Both the position numbers and the translations under genes were made by a program. 56,211 bases of DNA, from NCBI GenBank assembly GCA_016098155.1, contig JAAAJB010000187.1, forward strand, positions 1 to 56,211, written 5' to 3'. This document shows, in pieces, positions 54,861-56,211 of the stretch. The stretch's first letter is position 1. Each line of letters starts with the position of its first letter. This stretch comes from Actinomortierella ambigua. Taxonomy: Eukaryota; Mortierellomycota; Mortierellomycetes; Mortierellales; Mortierellaceae. The notes below the pieces were generated by a model. The model made no database searches. It worked only from the letters and a program-made list of their open reading frames with translations, and was not told the origin of the DNA.

Positions 54861-55608
54861 GGTTTTGATGTTGAGTTGGTGAAGAGGGAGGTTGCAATGG
54901 GGAAGGGGGAAACTTCTACACATCCCCCGAGATCAGACCGAAGACCGTGGCTCAGGCACACACTCTGCCGCTTCTCTCTGGTGGCTTGGTGGTCCAAAAG
55001 TATCATCTGGTTGTGACATAAGGTAGATTCGTTGTGATCTAGGTCATCGTACGCGTGAAACACTATGAGCAAAAGCCGTACAACGCCGAATAGCCTCCTA
55101 CTGGTACTACGGACTCTTTGTCTCCATAGGCCCCACCAAACACGTCTGCGAAGAGTAATCTGCCAACCAACAATATGGTTACTATCAGAAAGCAGTACGT
55201 TACGTTTATATCTAGCCGAGACTACCGCACCTTCTTCCTTCATCTTCGGTGGATATCAAAGCTCAATCATGCCGCTCGTTCAAAACATCTTCTCCATGCT
55301 GATTTTGATAGTGGAAGCAGAAAGAACTAACATTAGGACGGTCAGACACGATTTCACCAGACAAGCTCTGCAAGAGGATCAAGCGCAGGATATCCCCGTG
55401 GAGGGAGCAACCTCAACGTTGTTCAAGGATCCAAGGGCACCAACCACAATTCTTTCAGGAGGCTCAAGAGGGTGATTTTACTGCATCGTATCATGAGCAG
55501 TGACGATGAGCACGAGAGAACAAAAAAAAAAGCACATCTTCTCTCAATAACATTTTCGACACTCACAACAACTATCCACACTTTCACCACAAAAAAAAAA
55601 TACAAACC
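54861..55608. other. Divergent promoter region
   Basis: 748 bases between the mitochondrial-protein gene and the small secreted-protein gene. The last 60 bases before 55609 are A/C-rich (CACAACAACTATCCACAC, then an A-run), a typical leader for a well-expressed fungal gene. No gene is supported inside. Confidence 0.5.
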
Positions 55609-55896
55609 ATGAAGATCGCTCAAGTAATCGCCTTGGTTTCCTTCACCACTACTCTCTGTTCGGCCAGCGTCTGTCAAAATGAATCTCAGGTCCAGGGTGA
55701 TTGCACCATTCGTTCAGCCTACCACATCTGCGTCGACTTTTGCCTAGAAGCCAACCCAGATGGATGCGTCGACGGAGACAATGGATGTCCCATCGAGTCC
55801 ACATGCGAGCAACCCCTTGGCGCCGTCAAACCCTATGCTTGCTGCGAGTGCGGATGTCGCAAGGGCGAGGGCTTGTGCGAGCATAAGTCTGAGTAA
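55609..55896 (+). CDS. Small cysteine-rich secreted protein
   Basis: Single exon, 95 residues. A signal peptide (MKIAQVIALVSFTTTLCSAS, cleavage near residue 20) precedes a 75-residue mature part with 12 Cys at 22, 32, 41, 45, 53, 60, 66, 78, 79, 81, 83 and 90. This includes a dense ACCECGC cluster and acidic Asp/Glu between cysteines. Six disulfides are possible; a metal-binding role is also possible. It resembles no family I can name. Small secreted cysteine-rich proteins in fungi include effectors, hydrophobin-like and antimicrobial proteins; the CC-x-C-x-C order here is not the hydrophobin pattern. The start is the only ATG near the leader. Confidence 0.78.
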   Translation: MKIAQVIALVSFTTTLCSASVCQNESQVQGDCTIRSAYHICVDFCLEANPDGCVDGDNGCPIESTCEQPLGAVKPYACCECGCRKGEGLCEHKSE

Positions 55897-56211
55897 ATAC
55901 CCTTTTTTTTTCTCTGTCAAGCGCAGCACAGGCATACGAAAAAAAAAAAAAAAAAAAAACTAGGAAGAGCAGAGCATACACTCCCTTGCGCCTTCAAAGT
56001 TAAGGTAGTGTAAAAAGAAATACAATCAGACCCTTCCACGTGCTCGGTTTCTGTATTTTGTACAAGCGGGTGGGGGGAGGGTTCACTGCAGCTACAAAGC
56101 CATTGCCCCCAGCGAGTCGAACGTACCTTTTTTTTTTCAATTGACAAGGAACGTGTCTGTTACGGAAAGGAGCCAGTTAGTGGCAACGGGTGGCTTACAT
56201 TATAGTCTTCC
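55897..56211. other. 3' flank of the secreted-protein gene
   Basis: Contains a T-run (55903-55911) and a 20-base A tract (about 55940-55960). No gene is seen before the window end. Confidence 0.4.

Overview
The window is nuclear DNA of an intron-rich filamentous fungus. Most genes are split by short GT-AG introns with internal CTNAC-like branch sites, and spacers carry CT/GA microsatellites and homopolymer runs. Fungal markers include a Mig1/CreA-type zinc-finger pair, a Sim4-type kinetochore subunit, a TRM2-type methyltransferase and a kinase fused to Sel1 repeats. Together with a CEP104 homologue and a mature-N-terminal-His secreted protein, this suggests an early-diverging lineage (Mortierellomycota/Mucoromycota-like). 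That placement is inference; no ribosomal or mitochondrial marker is present.

Layout. 1-1.6 kb: mobile-DNA cluster around a tRNA-Leu(CAG) gene. Two inverted copies of a ~150 bp LTR-like repeat flank a ~690 bp inverted-repeat element built from mirrored ATTTGTCGACC motifs with a candidate 11 bp target duplication. 1.8-3.9 kb (-): HSL-family alpha/beta hydrolase. 6.6-8.2 kb (+): membrane-anchored metallophosphoesterase. 8.7-10.6 kb (-): TRM2-like tRNA uracil-5-methyltransferase. 10.9-14.0 kb (-): TFIIIC 90 kDa-type subunit, divergent from (14.35-16.2 kb, +) a 3-ketoacyl-CoA reductase of very-long-chain fatty acid elongation. 16.6-18.4 kb: kinase-Sel1 protein. 18.9-21.0 kb: tandem pair of GST paralogues. 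22.6-26.5 kb: CreA/Mig1-like finger protein followed by a second two-finger protein, possibly spliced into one. 27.2-29.7 kb: class I histone deacetylase (Rpd3/HDAC1). 30.6-31.7 kb: decayed hAT-like transposase. 34.2-35.0 kb (-): secreted LPMO-like protein. 37.4-41.6 kb (-): PCF11, divergent from (42.2-43.4 kb, +) an Fta4-like kinetochore protein. 43.7-45.7 kb (-): chaperonin CCT6, whose start codon appears to be split by an intron. 47.3-53.3 kb (+): CEP104-like TOG/zinc-finger protein. 53.7-54.9 kb (-): small mitochondrial membrane coiled-coil protein. 55.6-55.9 kb (+): small cysteine-rich secreted protein.

There is no operon-like logic; most genes are housekeeping (RNA processing, tRNA modification, Pol III transcription, chromatin, protein folding, lipid elongation). 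The accessory signals are the repeat cluster at the left end, the hAT remnant, the two secreted proteins and the kinase-Sel1 gene. Exon boundaries were set by hand from splice signals, reading phase and family conservation; every multi-exon model given sums to a whole number of codons.
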